DNA from: Bolinopsis microptera
Lineage: Eukaryota > Ctenophora > Tentaculata > Lobata > Bolinopsidae
Direction of reading: 5' to 3'
Length of the DNA: 64,000 nucleotides
NCBI RefSeq assembly: GCF_026151205.1
Contig: NC_087075.1
Span: 10,276,303-10,340,302 of the forward strand
Shown: positions 11,901 through 63,424 of the stretch, piece by piece
Layout: every line of letters starts with the position of its first letter
How positions within the stretch are numbered: the stretch's first letter is position 1
Position numbers and translations under genes: made by a program
Notes under the pieces: generated by a model
Told to the model about the DNA's origin: nothing
The model's input: only the letters and a program-made list of their open reading frames with translations
Databases searched by the model: none

Positions 11901-12542
11901 ATCGAGACCGCACGGTCGGTTCTAAACCAACCCAATGGACATCATCTAAAACTCTCACCTTCACAAATCAAAGAAGCGATGCGTTCCAACTTCAGGCAGA
12001 TATGGAACACTGAGAGATGGAACAACAAGAAACTAACGTTCTACAACACCATAAAGATGAGTTTTGGCTATGAGCAGTACCTCAATATGAATCTGTCGCA
12101 CGCTGAATCCAAAAAGCTGGCTCAATTCAGATCAAGCTCACACAATTTCAATATTGAGACAGGACGTCATGGAACCCACAAAAGAAACCAGATCGTACCT
12201 CGGATATGTAAAGCTTGCTCAACAGAGGACATGGACATGCTCGAAAATTTCGCAGAAATGCCATTCTTCGACCCCATCATCGAAGATGAGGTACACGTCC
12301 TCCGGACCTGCTCCCTGTATGAAGACTACCGACACCGCTTTAGTCAGAGAGCCAAAACCTGTCTTTTCGCTAACTTAGAGGGGCTATTCACAGATACCAG
12401 CCTCATAAGAGAGACAGCGAGGTTCTTGGTGAGAGCAAACAACAGGCGTTTCCCGAAGAAGGAAGTCACTAAGAAGGATCTGCTGAAGTCCAGCTGTAAA
12501 GTCCCCGCTACACCTCAACGGAACTCCTCTGCGGACACGTGA
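8919..12542 (+). mobile_element. Non-LTR retrotransposon (LINE) endonuclease/reverse transcriptase ORF, 1207 aa, uninterrupted
   Basis: The protein nicks target DNA and reverse-transcribes element RNA at the nick. Visible in order: an AP-type endonuclease (ICLQETK near residue 36, GDLNAR near 150, SDHKPYICDL near 265), then a reverse transcriptase with TPLHKKG, NQLGFCKGAQTADHI, VDYAKAFDTV, GTEQGHPMSPELF and the catalytic LLWADDLVLLA near 770. A C-terminal Cys/His cluster follows (ICKACS ... DEVHVLRTC). The reading frame is open for 3.6 kb, which suggests recent insertion. The first endonuclease strand, with its conserved Asn before LQET, is not recognisable, so the 5' end looks rearranged or truncated. 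The domain order and C-terminal Cys/His motif resemble CR1/L2-like LINEs, but I cannot fix the clade. Confidence 0.93.
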
Positions 12543-12835
12543 CGGTCAAGTCGAGCTTCATTTCATTTCATATCACGATCAACATATCATATCATTTTGG
12601 AACATGTTCATGGGAATTAAATTATTTTATTTGCACTTGTTTCTCTTTCAACAAAAGATGTGACGAAGTTAAATTTTTATGATTTTTAAATTTTTATTTT
12701 AAGAAAACTCTTGCACATTATTTATTTATTTATTTCTATTATATTGATGTATAGTCAAGACGTGAGTGTTAGGGCTCTCATTGACAAATTTATGTTTAAT
12801 CCTGTTTAATCCTGTTTAATCCTATGGAACAGATA
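12543..12835 (+). mobile_element. Probable 3' UTR and tail of the LINE
   Basis: AT-rich sequence follows the stop codon and ends in a short tandem tail near 12797-12830 (three copies of the 10-mer CTGTTTAATC). CR1/L2-type LINEs commonly end in short tandem oligomers rather than a long poly(A). The exact end is uncertain. Confidence 0.5.
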
Positions 12836-12839
12836 TTTT

Positions 12840-13130
12840 ACGAGTATCACCTGTTAAAATAAGACATCCTCAAAAATGAATAGACTAATCCAATAAATTG
12901 AACGTAATAAAAATTGTTAACAACTTTTTTAATAAATAAAATGATCAACTAAATATAAATTTTTAAAAATTCACATCACACTAACAAGCGTCAATTTACG
13001 AAGTTAATCCTTTTATTTGCAGCTCGGCGCGGCATCTCGTCGATCTAAACATTATTTGATGCGCGGCGCGATCCAATGATCGAAAACCTGGTTTTATGTT
13101 TTAGCCCACGAGTACGCGGCTCCCGGCCCT
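12840..13130. other. Non-coding stretch after the LINE
   Basis: AT-rich. A GC-rich block near 13021-13080 (GCAGCTCGGCGCGGC) resembles the block at about 8690-8720 upstream of the LINE. No gene is seen. Confidence 0.35.
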
Positions 13131-13194
13131 AGTGTATCGTAAAAACGCTAAAGGCGGCGGTCATAGTCAATTTGCAAACAATAACAAACCAGGG

Positions 13195-13745
13195 GGAAGC
13201 TTGTATCACGGTCGCTTCACTATAGTGACCTGTAGAGTTTCGACGATACAGGGGGAGCCGCGCACTCGTGCGCGGCGGGTCATACAACGTATGACAAGGG
13301 GAAGCAGAGCAACGATGCGAAGCAAGAATGCTAGTTTGCGCGGCGTGTCTAGTCGAAGCGGCGAAGTCCTCCAAATTCGAAATTAGCATACAAAATTATA
13401 CATGGTTGCAATTAAATTTCGACCGTTTCGTCTACATGATACTTATATGTTTTTGTTGTATGAGTAAGCTGTGGGATTGTGATTATTGTGAAAGTAAGCT
13501 ATAAGTATACCAATGTATTTTTTACGCTGATTTCGAATAAGACCTATTACGTAGCATGAAAATCATTTTTTAATCTTGACGAGTTATGAGCAAATATGAA
13601 ATAATGATGTATAGACCAACTACAAACTAACTCTAGTATTGTATCACGTTGCGTCGTTGCGACCCCCACGGTCGTTTCACTATCGTCCTGACGATACAGG
13701 GGGAGTCGCGCACTTCGTGCGCGGCGGGTCATACAACGTATGACA
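13195..13745. repeat. Two copies of a GC-rich dispersed repeat
   Basis: A block of roughly 110 bases is present at about 13205-13295 and 13665-13745: CGGTCGCTTCACTAT, then CGATACAGGGGGAG, then GCGCACTCGTGCGCGGCGGG, then TCATACAACGTATGACAA. The GCGCAC-GTGCGC and CATACAACGTATG parts are inverted repeats, so each copy can fold. No coding potential is evident. Confidence 0.65.
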
Positions 13746-13794
13746 ACTGTAGTATAGTTGATAGTGTCTGCTTTGCTCTAACCAGAGCCCTCTC

Positions 13795-14602
13795 CGTTCA
13801 ATTTTGTCCGTTTTCAGAAAATAGGGTACCGAACGGACAAAACGGACAAAAACGGACAAAAATTGTAACTTTTGATTTAAATTTTCTCCACAATTTGTAA
13901 CAGGCTATTTGCAGAAATGGGTAGCCCGGTTAATGACCATGGTCCTTTCTCAAATTTTTAATCCTCAATTAGGTACAAAGAATAACATAAAAAGGGATGA
14001 AAAGGGAATTTTTAAATGAAAAATATCATGTAACAACTTTTCCATATTATTATTACTGGAGAGTGAAACTCTGTTAAGCCAAAAGATTCTTGAGCACATT
14101 TTGAGTCAGACTCAAATACGTTTAAAAACATTTTAGTATAACAATAAATTGTGTAAACAATAACACCAACAATAATTATAAATTGAACAAATTATTGAGA
14201 GATGAAAGTGAGGAAGAGGAGGAGGGGGACTGAGGAGGAGGAGGGGGCTGAGGAGGAGAAAGAGGACTGATGGTGAGGAGGAGAAGAAGAAGAAGGACTC
14301 AGGAGGAGAAGGACTGAGGACCTGAGGGCTGAAGAGGAAGACTGAGGAGGAGGAGGACTGAGGAGGAGGAGGACTGAGGAGGATGGCTGAGGAGGAGGAC
14401 TGAGCGGGAGGAGGAAGACTGAGGAGGAGAAGGACTGAAGAGGAGAAGGAGGACCCAGGAAGAGGACCCAGGAGGACTGAGGAGGAGGACGAGGTGGAGG
14501 AGGAAGCATCTAAATGTTCTTTCCATTTTTGTTATTTTTTGTCCGTTTTGAAAATATAGGGTACCGAACGGACAAAAAGCATGAGCCCCCCCCCCCCCCC
14601 TC
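13795..14602. mobile_element. Possible degraded G/C-run-capped hairpin element
   Basis: A hairpin built from GGACAAAA subrepeats around AATAGGGTACCGAACGGAC occurs at about 13801-13862 and again, in the same orientation, at about 14538-14578. The second copy is followed by a run of 14 C (14587-14600). This matches the right end of the G/C-run-capped family seen elsewhere in the window. The left copy has no G-run, so the element may be decayed. Confidence 0.4.
14204..14513. repeat. Purine-rich (GGAGGA/CTGAGGA) degenerate minisatellite
   Basis: About 310 bases of GAGGAGGAGGACTGA-type units. The minus strand reads as Ser/Pro/Leu-rich open frames, which are by-products of the repeat. Confidence 0.9.
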
Positions 14603-14639
14603 GCGTTACTGTTGTTGTGAAACAAGCGCGTCACGCAGT

Positions 14640-15905
14640 ATGCGTTGACTCATGGCTAGGTGAAGTGTCTGCAAATTATAATTCTAATCCTTGGCCATTT
14701 TAATTTTGATTGATTTTAAAGAGAAGAACCAATTAAAACGAATATCTTATAACAGTAACTGTAAACATTTAATATCAATGTAACTGAAGTGTATTCAAAT
14801 ATAGAATTCGAAACCTTTATGTCAATAAACGGATTTGTGTTGGTAATTCCAACATACCATGTGATTTTAATATAACAGTAGGTCAGAAATAGTTGCAAGA
14901 CTATAGACTGGACAGATAATAATTGTCCTCACCGAAAGACGAAGATTGATCGCAGAATCGCGTGGTAAAAAAGGGTGGTTTTAAATTCAATTATTGAAAT
15001 TGTTAAACCGAGGCCTCTTCGAAAACCACGATAGTTCTGATTTAAAATGAAAAAAATGTTCAGAAACAGTCCCTGTTGTAACTGTGTTTCGTGGCAAACT
15101 GTATATTATTGTTTATAGTGTGCATCTTTATATTTAGTGGCCGAAGGTCAAATGATAAAAACTAACTTTAGTACGGAATGTAATATTAAGGAAACATGTC
15201 AGCTTGGTTGAGGGCAACTTCCGAGACAATTATGTACCTTAAACTGGTGACAAATTTGGATAGTGTCCCTGCCACACGAAAACGACCACCTAACAATTGG
15301 AGTAATCCTGGCCGCATTTCATACTGCTGCAATTTATCGTCAAAAATGTAACCGAAAATCCATTAACTTACTTAAATTACTCAACAGCTAAATATCATGT
15401 AAGAAATAGTTTATTGTTTATCAAATCTCTCAATTAATTAATTATTAACCAAAACTCCTAACTTATAACCTTCATTAATAACCTTTAACCTTCATTAATA
15501 CAGTGGATCACACAATATGATGAAGTGTGTTCGTTCCTGACGTAAAAGAAAATGTTCAGTTCATATACAAATACATGATAATCATATTGTTATTACTCAA
15601 CTTAAACAAAATACCTGACAAATATAATTTATTATTTCTGAGTACCTCTAAACTTTAACTATTCATAAATGTAAAAACTTACCTAACGGTCTATTAGTCT
15701 ATATGTAAACTGTGAACAACTATTCAGGACTTCGTCTCCCATATCCATGGTGACACCTTCCCTGCCTTAAACATTATAAACTTGCTGACTATTATTATAG
15801 CCCTAAACCATCATTTTAAAGAATACAAATTTAATCATTTAAATTTACGATTAAGCGTAAATGTTAATCAAATACTGCTAAATTACTCTGTCAGTAAAGC
15901 TGCGA
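14640..15905. other. Non-coding AT-rich stretch
   Basis: No exon, RNA gene or strong repeat recognised. It probably lies 3' of the CECR2-like gene or within an intron of it. Confidence 0.35.
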
Positions 15906-15911
15906 GTACTG

Positions 15912-15993
15912 AAATGAGATCGTATCTTCTGTAATGAGATCGTATCTTCTGTAATGAGATAGTATCTTCTGTAATGAGATAGTATCTTCTGGA
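15912..15993. repeat. 20-bp tandem repeat, four copies
   Basis: The unit AATGAGATCGTATCTTCTGT is repeated about four times, with G/A variation in the middle (cgtatc or agtatc). Confidence 0.9.
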
Positions 15994-16475
15994 GGCTATA
16001 AAACTGGTACAGTCCTAATTGCATTATCTTCGTCAACTGCGTACGCGTTTCTTGGGTGGCTGAGGGGAGAATTTAGTTATAATACCACATATGGAATAAG
16101 AATGATGTTGAAATGATATATTTGTATACATAATATAAATAAAGTTGAATGTTATTCAAGCTGTTAACTGCTAACACAACTAAACTATTGAGAAATTATC
16201 CGTATTTAAATCAAGTTATAAAATGAACAAGAAGAATTAGAGGGTTTAAAAGAGTTAGACTCACTATTCTAATGTCGAATACTTTTTTCTGCTTCTTTGT
16301 TTCTTTTGGAGGGGTCGGGGGTAAAATCTTCTCAACTTCGGTACCTTCTTTACTAGCTGAAATCGTATTATGTTAATCGGGTTCCAATTCCCAGTCAGAA
16401 AAGTATATCAATTGTAAATTGATTGAAATGGCTCTATCATTAGTTTAAGAACGAAAATGTATATACCATGTTTCC

Positions 16476-17113
16476 AGAGGCAACATATTAGTGCGACAGG
16501 TGCGGAATCGCACTATTTGCCGTTTCCCGGCTATACAGCTTTTAAACCGGGCCGTAACCGGATATTAAAGCCGGAACCGAATTCAGCCGAAAATTCCACC
16601 TCCCCTCCTGATTAACCGAAGGAGGGTAAAGAATCTTGCCGCCAAATCATAACGATATTTTTGGACGAAATATGACTGCTGAGTAGCAATTATTGCAAAA
16701 TTCATACCAATGATTCCATTTTGAGAATTCAGATTACAGGTATAATTTTGGGTAAAAGGACACAAATTTTTTGCAGAGTAGATAAACATTCCAATGATTC
16801 CAACGCGAGGATTGTACCCTTACAAGTCACAGCTTACGGAGAATCACATCATCATACCTGTATGCTGTGAGATAACTTATAATAATTATCATACTGTATT
16901 TAACTTATTCTTATTAGTTGCTTTTTGTTGTTAGGGAGCGTTCATATTTTCATAAATTACGTCAGCAAGTTTTTTAAGACGTCAGCTAGGCCCAGACTCG
17001 CCGCACTATTCACCAAATTTGCCGCACAACACCTGGCCTGCCGCACCTTAAGCATTTTTAGGCAAGTGCGGAATCGCACCTTTCACTAAATTTTGACGCA
17101 CTTAAATGTTGCC
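16476..17113. mobile_element. hAT-like MITE, 638 bp, 8-bp target duplication
   Basis: Bases 16468-16475 and 17114-17121 are the same octamer ATGTTTCC. Just inside, the ends are inverted repeats (GGCAACATATTAGTGCG on the left, CGCACTTAAATGTTGCC on the right). Eight-base duplications are characteristic of hAT-superfamily insertions. The interior has a repeated GTGCGGAATCGCAC motif and no transposase. The right end lies 29 bases from the target duplication to the splice site of the CECR2-like exon at 17150. Confidence 0.7.
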
Positions 17114-17149
17114 ATGTTTCCCTTAATAAGCTCCTCTAAAAAAGCTCAC

Positions 17150-57267
<40,118 letters not shown>

Positions 57268-57968
57268 CTAAACACAGAAATTAGAAATTAGAAACACATG
57301 TCTTGAGGGATTTGAAATACAATAAGAGTGTGATTTGTAACACTATGTGTTTTGTGTTTTATAAAGAACAGTTAATCACTACTAGGCGTTGCCAGTAGCA
57401 ATGTTATGTTTTGTAGATATATATATTTTCGCATATTGTGTTCATTTCACATATTTTGTTCATTTCACATATTCTTGTTACATATCTTATTATTGCAGTT
57501 ACATTCTAAAATCTAATGTCAGTACTTTTGTATTATGTCAATTTTCTGGAGACTCCAAAACCAAGCGTTAATATTCACAACAAAATCCATCTGAAACTTT
57601 CTCTTTTATGTAAAAATGATTACTGATTAGTACGTAAGGGGGGGTACCAATGGCATAGAATGGAGAAAAATGGCATAAAATTCATCAAATGGCATAGAAA
57701 TTTCATGGCATAAATGGAAATTTTGTTTGGCCAATTCTCCATTTATGCCAATTTATGCCATGAATTTAGCTCTTCGTATTTGACCTTTAGGATGACTTTA
57801 AATTCGCAAATATTATTAGTACTTGAATAAGAGACATGTTTCATGTTTTATAACGCTTGGAATGATCTTTAAAGATTCATATGACAAATAAAGAAAATAG
57901 AAATGTATTATATCAAACATATACCAAACATTTGACTATTCAAGAAAAGCAAATTCGAAAGTAGGACC

Positions 57969-59691
57969 CTAGAGCGGAGTCAAATCGCCAGGGTAGGACT
58001 CTAGAGCGGAACCCCCTTACCGGACCCATACTATGAGGACCCTAGAGCGGAGTCAAATCGCCAAGGTAGGATTCTAGAGCGGAACTCCCTTACCGGACCC
58101 ATACTATGAAGACTCTAGAGCGGTACCCACATGCAAATTTTAGAGCGGTTAGAAATTTGAGAGTAAAGTTTTGAAGATTGAGCTATGTTTTTTAATCAAT
58201 GATTAATAATAGTCGTCACATAATGATGATAGAATTGATACAACTTATTATACATTAATACTGCGAATCAAATATCTTAGAATAGTTCACTCAGTTCCTC
58301 GACCATCACGTTCCTCAACATGTCAAGGTGGGAGAGTGAGACAATGTCATGATCGTCGTAGACTTTTACTAAATGTGCCAGTCGGCTGTCCTTGGTACGC
58401 TGACGGGCTCGTTTTGCAGGAGGAGCATCCCCGTAACTCTCCTTGAGCATCATCTCATCTGTAGTGGACTGTTCTATGTAGACGGCTTGAAGAAAGGTCC
58501 AGATAGTTGGGTAAGAGTGTCCCAACATTGCTGCAAACTTTCTGTTGAAGGCCTCTGCGTAGTTGAAGTTGCAGGTAGTCCGGTCGACGAGGTTCCAGGA
58601 TTGCGGAGGAAAGCGGGCAGGTTTGGTGCTACGAGCGGTGGAAACTCCCTGTACCCAATTCGTCATGAAGTAGTTAAGGAAGTCGTCGAGGCCAAGGTGG
58701 GAGGGTATAAGATCTAGGAGCTCCATGAAAGAAGGGAGAACATCGTCCACTGGGAGAAAGGCAAGCTGCATAGTGCATAAGTCTACGTATCCACACTCGA
58801 ACAGGACCTGAAGTCCAGGAATTGGTAAGGGGGTCGTTAATTCCTTCGTCGTAGTCCTTCTTCAGTCCGTTCTCCCGTACCCATCTCAGCTGTTTGTCCC
58901 CGGATGAAGACGGCCTTGTTACTCAGCATATTGTAGATAGTTGTAAAGAGGAGTAGGAATCGAATGTGATATACTAAACTAAATTCTCTGTGACATTTAT
59001 ACTGCACTATCGAAATCACTAACAAGAACCGCTATGCGATGGGATCTGATCTGGAACATACCCTGTCACTAGACTGAACATGAGATACCCTTAGTAGGTG
59101 CTAAAGTGTCACGCGATGAGATCCTCATTCCTAAATGATCTGCTTGAGTGCACATGCACGTACTTGGTCGGTATTTCGCTTAGCGAAATCACATCGACCA
59201 GTTCATAATTATACCTCTTTATCAAAGAATCTTTTTGCATTTTAGAGTAGCATCAGGATATTTCAGTCAAATGGAAGAAGTTTATACCGAACAATTGTCT
59301 AACGTATCTAAAAATTACAATATGATATGATGTATAATATAAATAATCTAGGACAATTTTCTGCTTCAACAACTCCATGAATTATTCTAATCTCACTATT
59401 ATAATAATCAATCACGAGTTGCATCTAATCTGATTTCAATCTTCCGACCAAGTCCACTCTACAGTCCGATCTCAAATTTCTAACCGGTCCAAAATTTACA
59501 TGTGGGTACCGCTCTAGAGTCCTCATAGTATGGTTTCGGTAAGGGAGTTCCGCTCTAGAGTCCTATCCTGGCGATTTGACTCCACTCTAGGGTCCTTATA
59601 GTATGGTTCCGGTAAGGGGGTTCCGCTCTAGATTCCTACCCTGGCGATTTGACTCCGCTCTTGGGTCCTACTTTTGACCAATGCAAGTACG
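57969..59691. mobile_element. MULE-like DNA transposon with about 200-bp terminal inverted repeats
   Basis: Left terminal repeat (57969-58155) and right terminal repeat (about 59465-59685) are inverted copies. Each is built from direct subrepeats such as CTAGAGCGGAGTCAAATCGC and CTAGAGCGGAACCCCCTTACC, with CCATACTATGAGGAC between. Long terminal repeats of this kind are typical of Mutator-like elements. Between them lies a broken MULE-like transposase on the minus strand. A 9-bp target duplication could not be recognised. Confidence 0.68.
58277..58930 (-). pseudogene. MULE-type transposase, C-terminal part, frameshifted
   Basis: The main frame (58771-58277) encodes LAFLPVDDVLPSFMELLDLI, FLNYFMTNWVQGV, FPPQSWNLVDRTTCNFNYAE, AFNRKFAAMLGHSYPTIWTF and LQAVYIEQSTTDEMML. 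In MULE-domain transposases the C-terminal part reads L.FVP...V...F..L, then FP...WN....R.TN...E..H..L...GHSHP.IW.F...L..EQ, so the match is good. Upstream, QLRWVRENGLKKDYDE and VWIRRLMH continue the protein in a different frame, with the break near 58770. The DDE catalytic part is not found. The element is dead. Confidence 0.75.
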
Positions 59692-59699
59692 TCATACAG

Positions 59700-60420
59700 T
59701 CCCCCGCTCTACAGTCCTACAGCCCAAATTGTGAGATGTTCAAAAGCATACAATGATTATACTAGATTAACGTTATTATAGAAAACTAATTAAGGAGTGC
59801 TATGTTGCCATGCAGCAGTGAATATGAAGATATTTAAGCAAAATATTATGTCATCATAATTTTGTATAATAGGAAGCAAGTATTTCAGGTCATTTGGTGA
59901 ACTGCTATGTAATACTAATATACAGGTTCATCGAGATATCAATGAATATTATTTTTAAGAGGCTACCCATTCGAAACACAGATCATTATCAATCTTGTGA
60001 ATATGTTTAAATTTCAAAACATTCTATATGAACACGGTCCCGACACGATACATCTGTACACATCATTAACAAATAATATTTTAATCGAGTTGGTAATGTT
60101 ACAGTTTTCCACTGTTAATTTGGATATCCGATTGACTGGGAGCATTCAGTCGACTGTCCTCTCTGTTATACGGTGTGTAGCGTGTACTATGCCATACTGC
60201 TCGGTCACTTGTCCACAATCAACCAAATCATCATATCATATTGATATACATTGAACCTAATTATAATCAATAATGCCCATTGCTAGGGATATTTTGAGGA
60301 ATTTAATGGGTGAAAATAGATGTTGTAGTACAATAAATAGAGATAAAGGTGGACAGTACTAGTGGGGTGCAGACAATTCGTTAAATTAAATTCTCAGTTC
60401 AAAGTTTTAAAATTTCATAT
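59700..60420. other. Interior of the 57.6-60.5 kb element, right of the MULE
   Basis: AT-rich; nothing recognised. Confidence 0.35.
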
Positions 60421-60829
60421 TTCGAATGGCATAGAATGGAGAAAAATGGCATAAAATTCATCAAATGGCATAGAAATTTCATGGCATAAATGGAAATTTT
60501 GTTTGGCCAATTCTCCATTATGCCATTTATGCCATTGGTACCCCCCCGTACGTAAAGAAAACCTCCTGACTGATATCTCAGCTGATAAGTTACATGACCA
60601 TATATGGTATAAACACCCGAGCTACTCTTATAAATCTAGATTCCATCTAGTTCAGGACTGTAATCTTATAGACATGCATTTATACCGGTATTCGAATAGT
60701 ATCTAATCATTATTCGAGTAGTATCTAAGATACTGTATCTTCTCATCTGATGTAAGACGGATATGATATTACACTTGAAGAGAAAAAGTATTAACCCACG
60801 AAAGTAATATGGGTCCTTAATATTACGTA

Positions 60830-61302
60830 GGGGGGGGGTCCAAGGGGAACTTTGGGGAGTTTTGGGGAACTTTTTTTTGGGGAACTTCAGGAAACCTGGG
60901 GGACTTTCCCAAAGTTCCCCAAAAAATTATCAATGAAACAAATAATTTTGGGGAATTTTGGGGAACTTTTTTTGGGGAACTTCAGAAAGTTCCCCAAAAT
61001 TCCCCAAAGTTCCCCAAAAAAATTATCATGCCAAAAAAATTATCATGCTGCAAGTATCAACAAGTAAGTTAAGATTATACCTTATGATAACATACATGTT
61101 AACATTAATGGGTATTAATGTATATTAGAGAAATTTTGAATAATTTTGAATAATTTTGAATAATTTTGAATAATTTTGAATAATTTTGGGGAATTTTGGG
61201 GAACTTTGGGGAGTTTTGGGGAACTTTTTTTTGGGGAACTTCAGAAATCTTGGGGGACTTTCCCAAAGTTCCCCAAAGTTCCCCTTGGACCCCCCCCCCC
61301 CC
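60830..61302. mobile_element. G/C-run-capped hairpin element, 473 bp, flanked by TACGTA
   Basis: Left end: nine G then TCCAAGGGGAACTTTGGGG. Right end: CCCCAAAGTTCCCCTTGGA then 12 C. TACGTA flanks both (60824-60829 and 61303-61308). Each terminal repeat is a hairpin of GGGGAACTTT subrepeats around TTCAG(G/A)AA(A/-)(C/T)CTGGGGGACTTT in the same orientation. A short run of TTTGAATAA repeats (61135-61185) lies inside the right half. No coding sequence. It is the most compact member of the family in this window. Confidence 0.8.
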
Positions 61303-61309
61303 TACGTAG

Positions 61310-62600
61310 CACCCTAGGCCTACCAATGAGTTAAATCTATTAATAGGTAAATTCCGTTTAGATTTCCCAGAAGAAACAAGCAAGAGCTGTAAATCTCAGC
61401 CCTCGGGGGCTTGTGTATATTGTATAAACTCTTTAAAATCCACTTTTCGATAAGTTGTTTTTAAATGGTAGAGTTGTTTTTCGAAATTTTGTGCCAGTCA
61501 AAGTTTAATAGCTTAGTTCAAATTACAGATATTAAAATAAGCATAATTTTATGATTACTATAGTTTCTTGTAAATTAATTTTTACAACGCGAAGAGCAGT
61601 AGAACCGCAGTTATCATGTTTTGCAGTGAGCTCAAACTAAATAATATGAGCTTCATCATTATATAATTAATACCCCGGAATTGTGAAAAAGTTTCGCAAG
61701 ATGGTGTTCATGGGTACAAAGCTTACTAATATGAGCTAAACATGAACTACCTACATCAGAACCATAAACGATGACTATGTTGCACTGAATTAGTTCCAAC
61801 ACATGCACATGCAATTAAACCAAAGCTATAGGAATTCTGGGGGGCCGGGGGGGAACCCCAATTACATTTCTCTACTAAAAGTAGTTACCTGGATATGTGC
61901 ACCAACTTAGATCATATAGATTTAAGTTAAGCTCTTTGTAAACATTTCTAAGAGGTTTTATTGGAAATATAAATGGAAATATAAAATAGTCCGACACTAA
62001 CTAGGCAATAAATGGAAATATAAAATAGTCCGGCACTAACTAAGCACCAAACAAATCAAATTGTTGACATGTCCTCTCACATCAAACTCTATATCCTCTA
62101 TTTTGTTTCTCCATAGCCCTACATTTGTTACAGGTTGGTTAAGTGTTAGTAAGTTTTTGTCCATGTCGTACCCTTTGTAATTTGTATGCTATATACATAT
62201 TACACAGGAACATTGTATTGAAAGCATCTTGGCTAGTTGTACCGGTCCTTTCAACAAGCAGACCCTGCCTGGGGATATAAAACTCCCAGAACTACTGTTT
62301 ATATTATAATTACTATATTTACAATAATAATAAGAAAATATAGTGGACTGCTGCTTCATCAAATTTTGTATTATAGACATTTAAAAACAGGGTGTTCAAT
62401 GTATCGTGAACACCCTGTATATTATAAACTAAAGGGTTTCTTTCACTGATCCTTTGTTCCCCTCAGCTTCCTGTCCTGCTACACAGTACACATATTATGT
62501 GGAAGAGAACCTGAGAACAAGTCAACACTTAACACTTTACACTTTACTAGCAGGGACTAACTAAACATCATTTGGAAATATCACGAGTATCTTAACTCAA
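61310..62600. other. Stretch without recognised genes
   Basis: AT-rich. A direct duplication AAATGGAAATATAAAATAGT occurs near 61971 and 62010. A 32-bp inverted repeat ACAGGGTGTTC...GAACACCCTGT lies at 62387-62418 and resembles paired mariner-type ends with almost no interior. Confidence 0.45.
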
Positions 62601-62606
62601 CACTCG

Positions 62607-63171
62607 GCAACTACTCTCTTGATAAAGTGGTACAACATTACGATATTCCCTGAGAACTGCAACACTATACCCTTGAACAGTTGTTACCCCCCTCTCTACC
62701 GCAACTACTCTCTTGATAAAGTGGTACAACATTACGATATTCCCTGGGAACTGCAACACTATACCCTTGAACAGTTGTTACCCCCCTCTCTACCGCAACT
62801 ACTCTCTTGATAAAGTGGTACAACATTACGATATTCCCTGGGAACTGCAACACTATACCCTTGAACAGTTGTTACCCCCCTCTCTACCGCAACTACTCTC
62901 TTGATAAAGTGGTACAAAATTACGATATTCCCTGGGAACTGCAACACTATACCCTTGAACAGTTGTTACCCCCCTCTCTACCGCAACTACTCTCTTGATA
63001 AAGTGGTACAAAATTACGATATTCCCTGGGAACTGCAACACTATACCCTTGAACAGTTGTTACCCCCCTCTCTACCGCAACTACTCTCTTGATAAAGTGG
63101 TACAACATTACGATATTCCCTGGGAACTGCAACACTATACCCTTGAACAGTTGTTACCCCCCTCTCTACCG
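62607..63171. repeat. 94-bp tandem repeat, six copies
   Basis: Six nearly identical 94-base units beginning GCAACTACTCTCTTGATAAA, with only a few changes (CAACATT or CAAAATT; TGAGAA or TGGGAA). Overlapping open frames on both strands are by-products. Confidence 0.95.
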
Positions 63172-63424
63172 CTATTGTGTACCCGACATAACATCCAAAT
63201 ATCTCAAAAGCAAGTACTATACTCAATGGAACAATCACAATATCACTGTCTGAGTTACATGTCATGACTCCTAATACTGGTGCTAATATACAGCTCCACC
63301 TACACACACACACGCGATATATTCTGACTAATACTACATTTCAACAGGTCACCTTATAAACTGTATTATTACATGTAACATTGTAACAGTCTCTCGTGTG
63401 TCAAGGTCACATTCCTTACATAGC

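Larger units (their letters stand above)
57638..60547. mobile_element. G/C-run-capped hairpin element, 2.9 kb, flanked by GTACGTAA
   Basis: Left end: seven G then TACCAATGGCATAGAATGG. Right end: TATGCCATTGGTA then seven C. GTACGTAA flanks both ends exactly (57630-57637 and 60548-60555). Just inside each end lies a hairpin of TGGCATAAA subrepeats about 125 bases long with its loop (TTTTGTTTGGCCAATTCTCC) in the same orientation at both ends. The interior contains the MULE-like element at 57969-59691. No other coding sequence is recognised. Confidence 0.65.

Noticed and set aside
14192-14634. Pro/Ser/Leu-rich minus-strand frames
   Set aside because: They arise from the purine-rich minisatellite.
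16020-16070. Last exon of the CECR2-like gene ending PPKKRVRS
   Set aside because: The acceptor is good and the sequence resembles a nuclear localisation signal, but the phase does not match the exon at 17150. I left it out of the gene model.
62607-63171. Possible CRISPR-like array
   Set aside because: The 94-bp units are contiguous with no unique spacers, and the context is eukaryotic. It is a plain tandem repeat.
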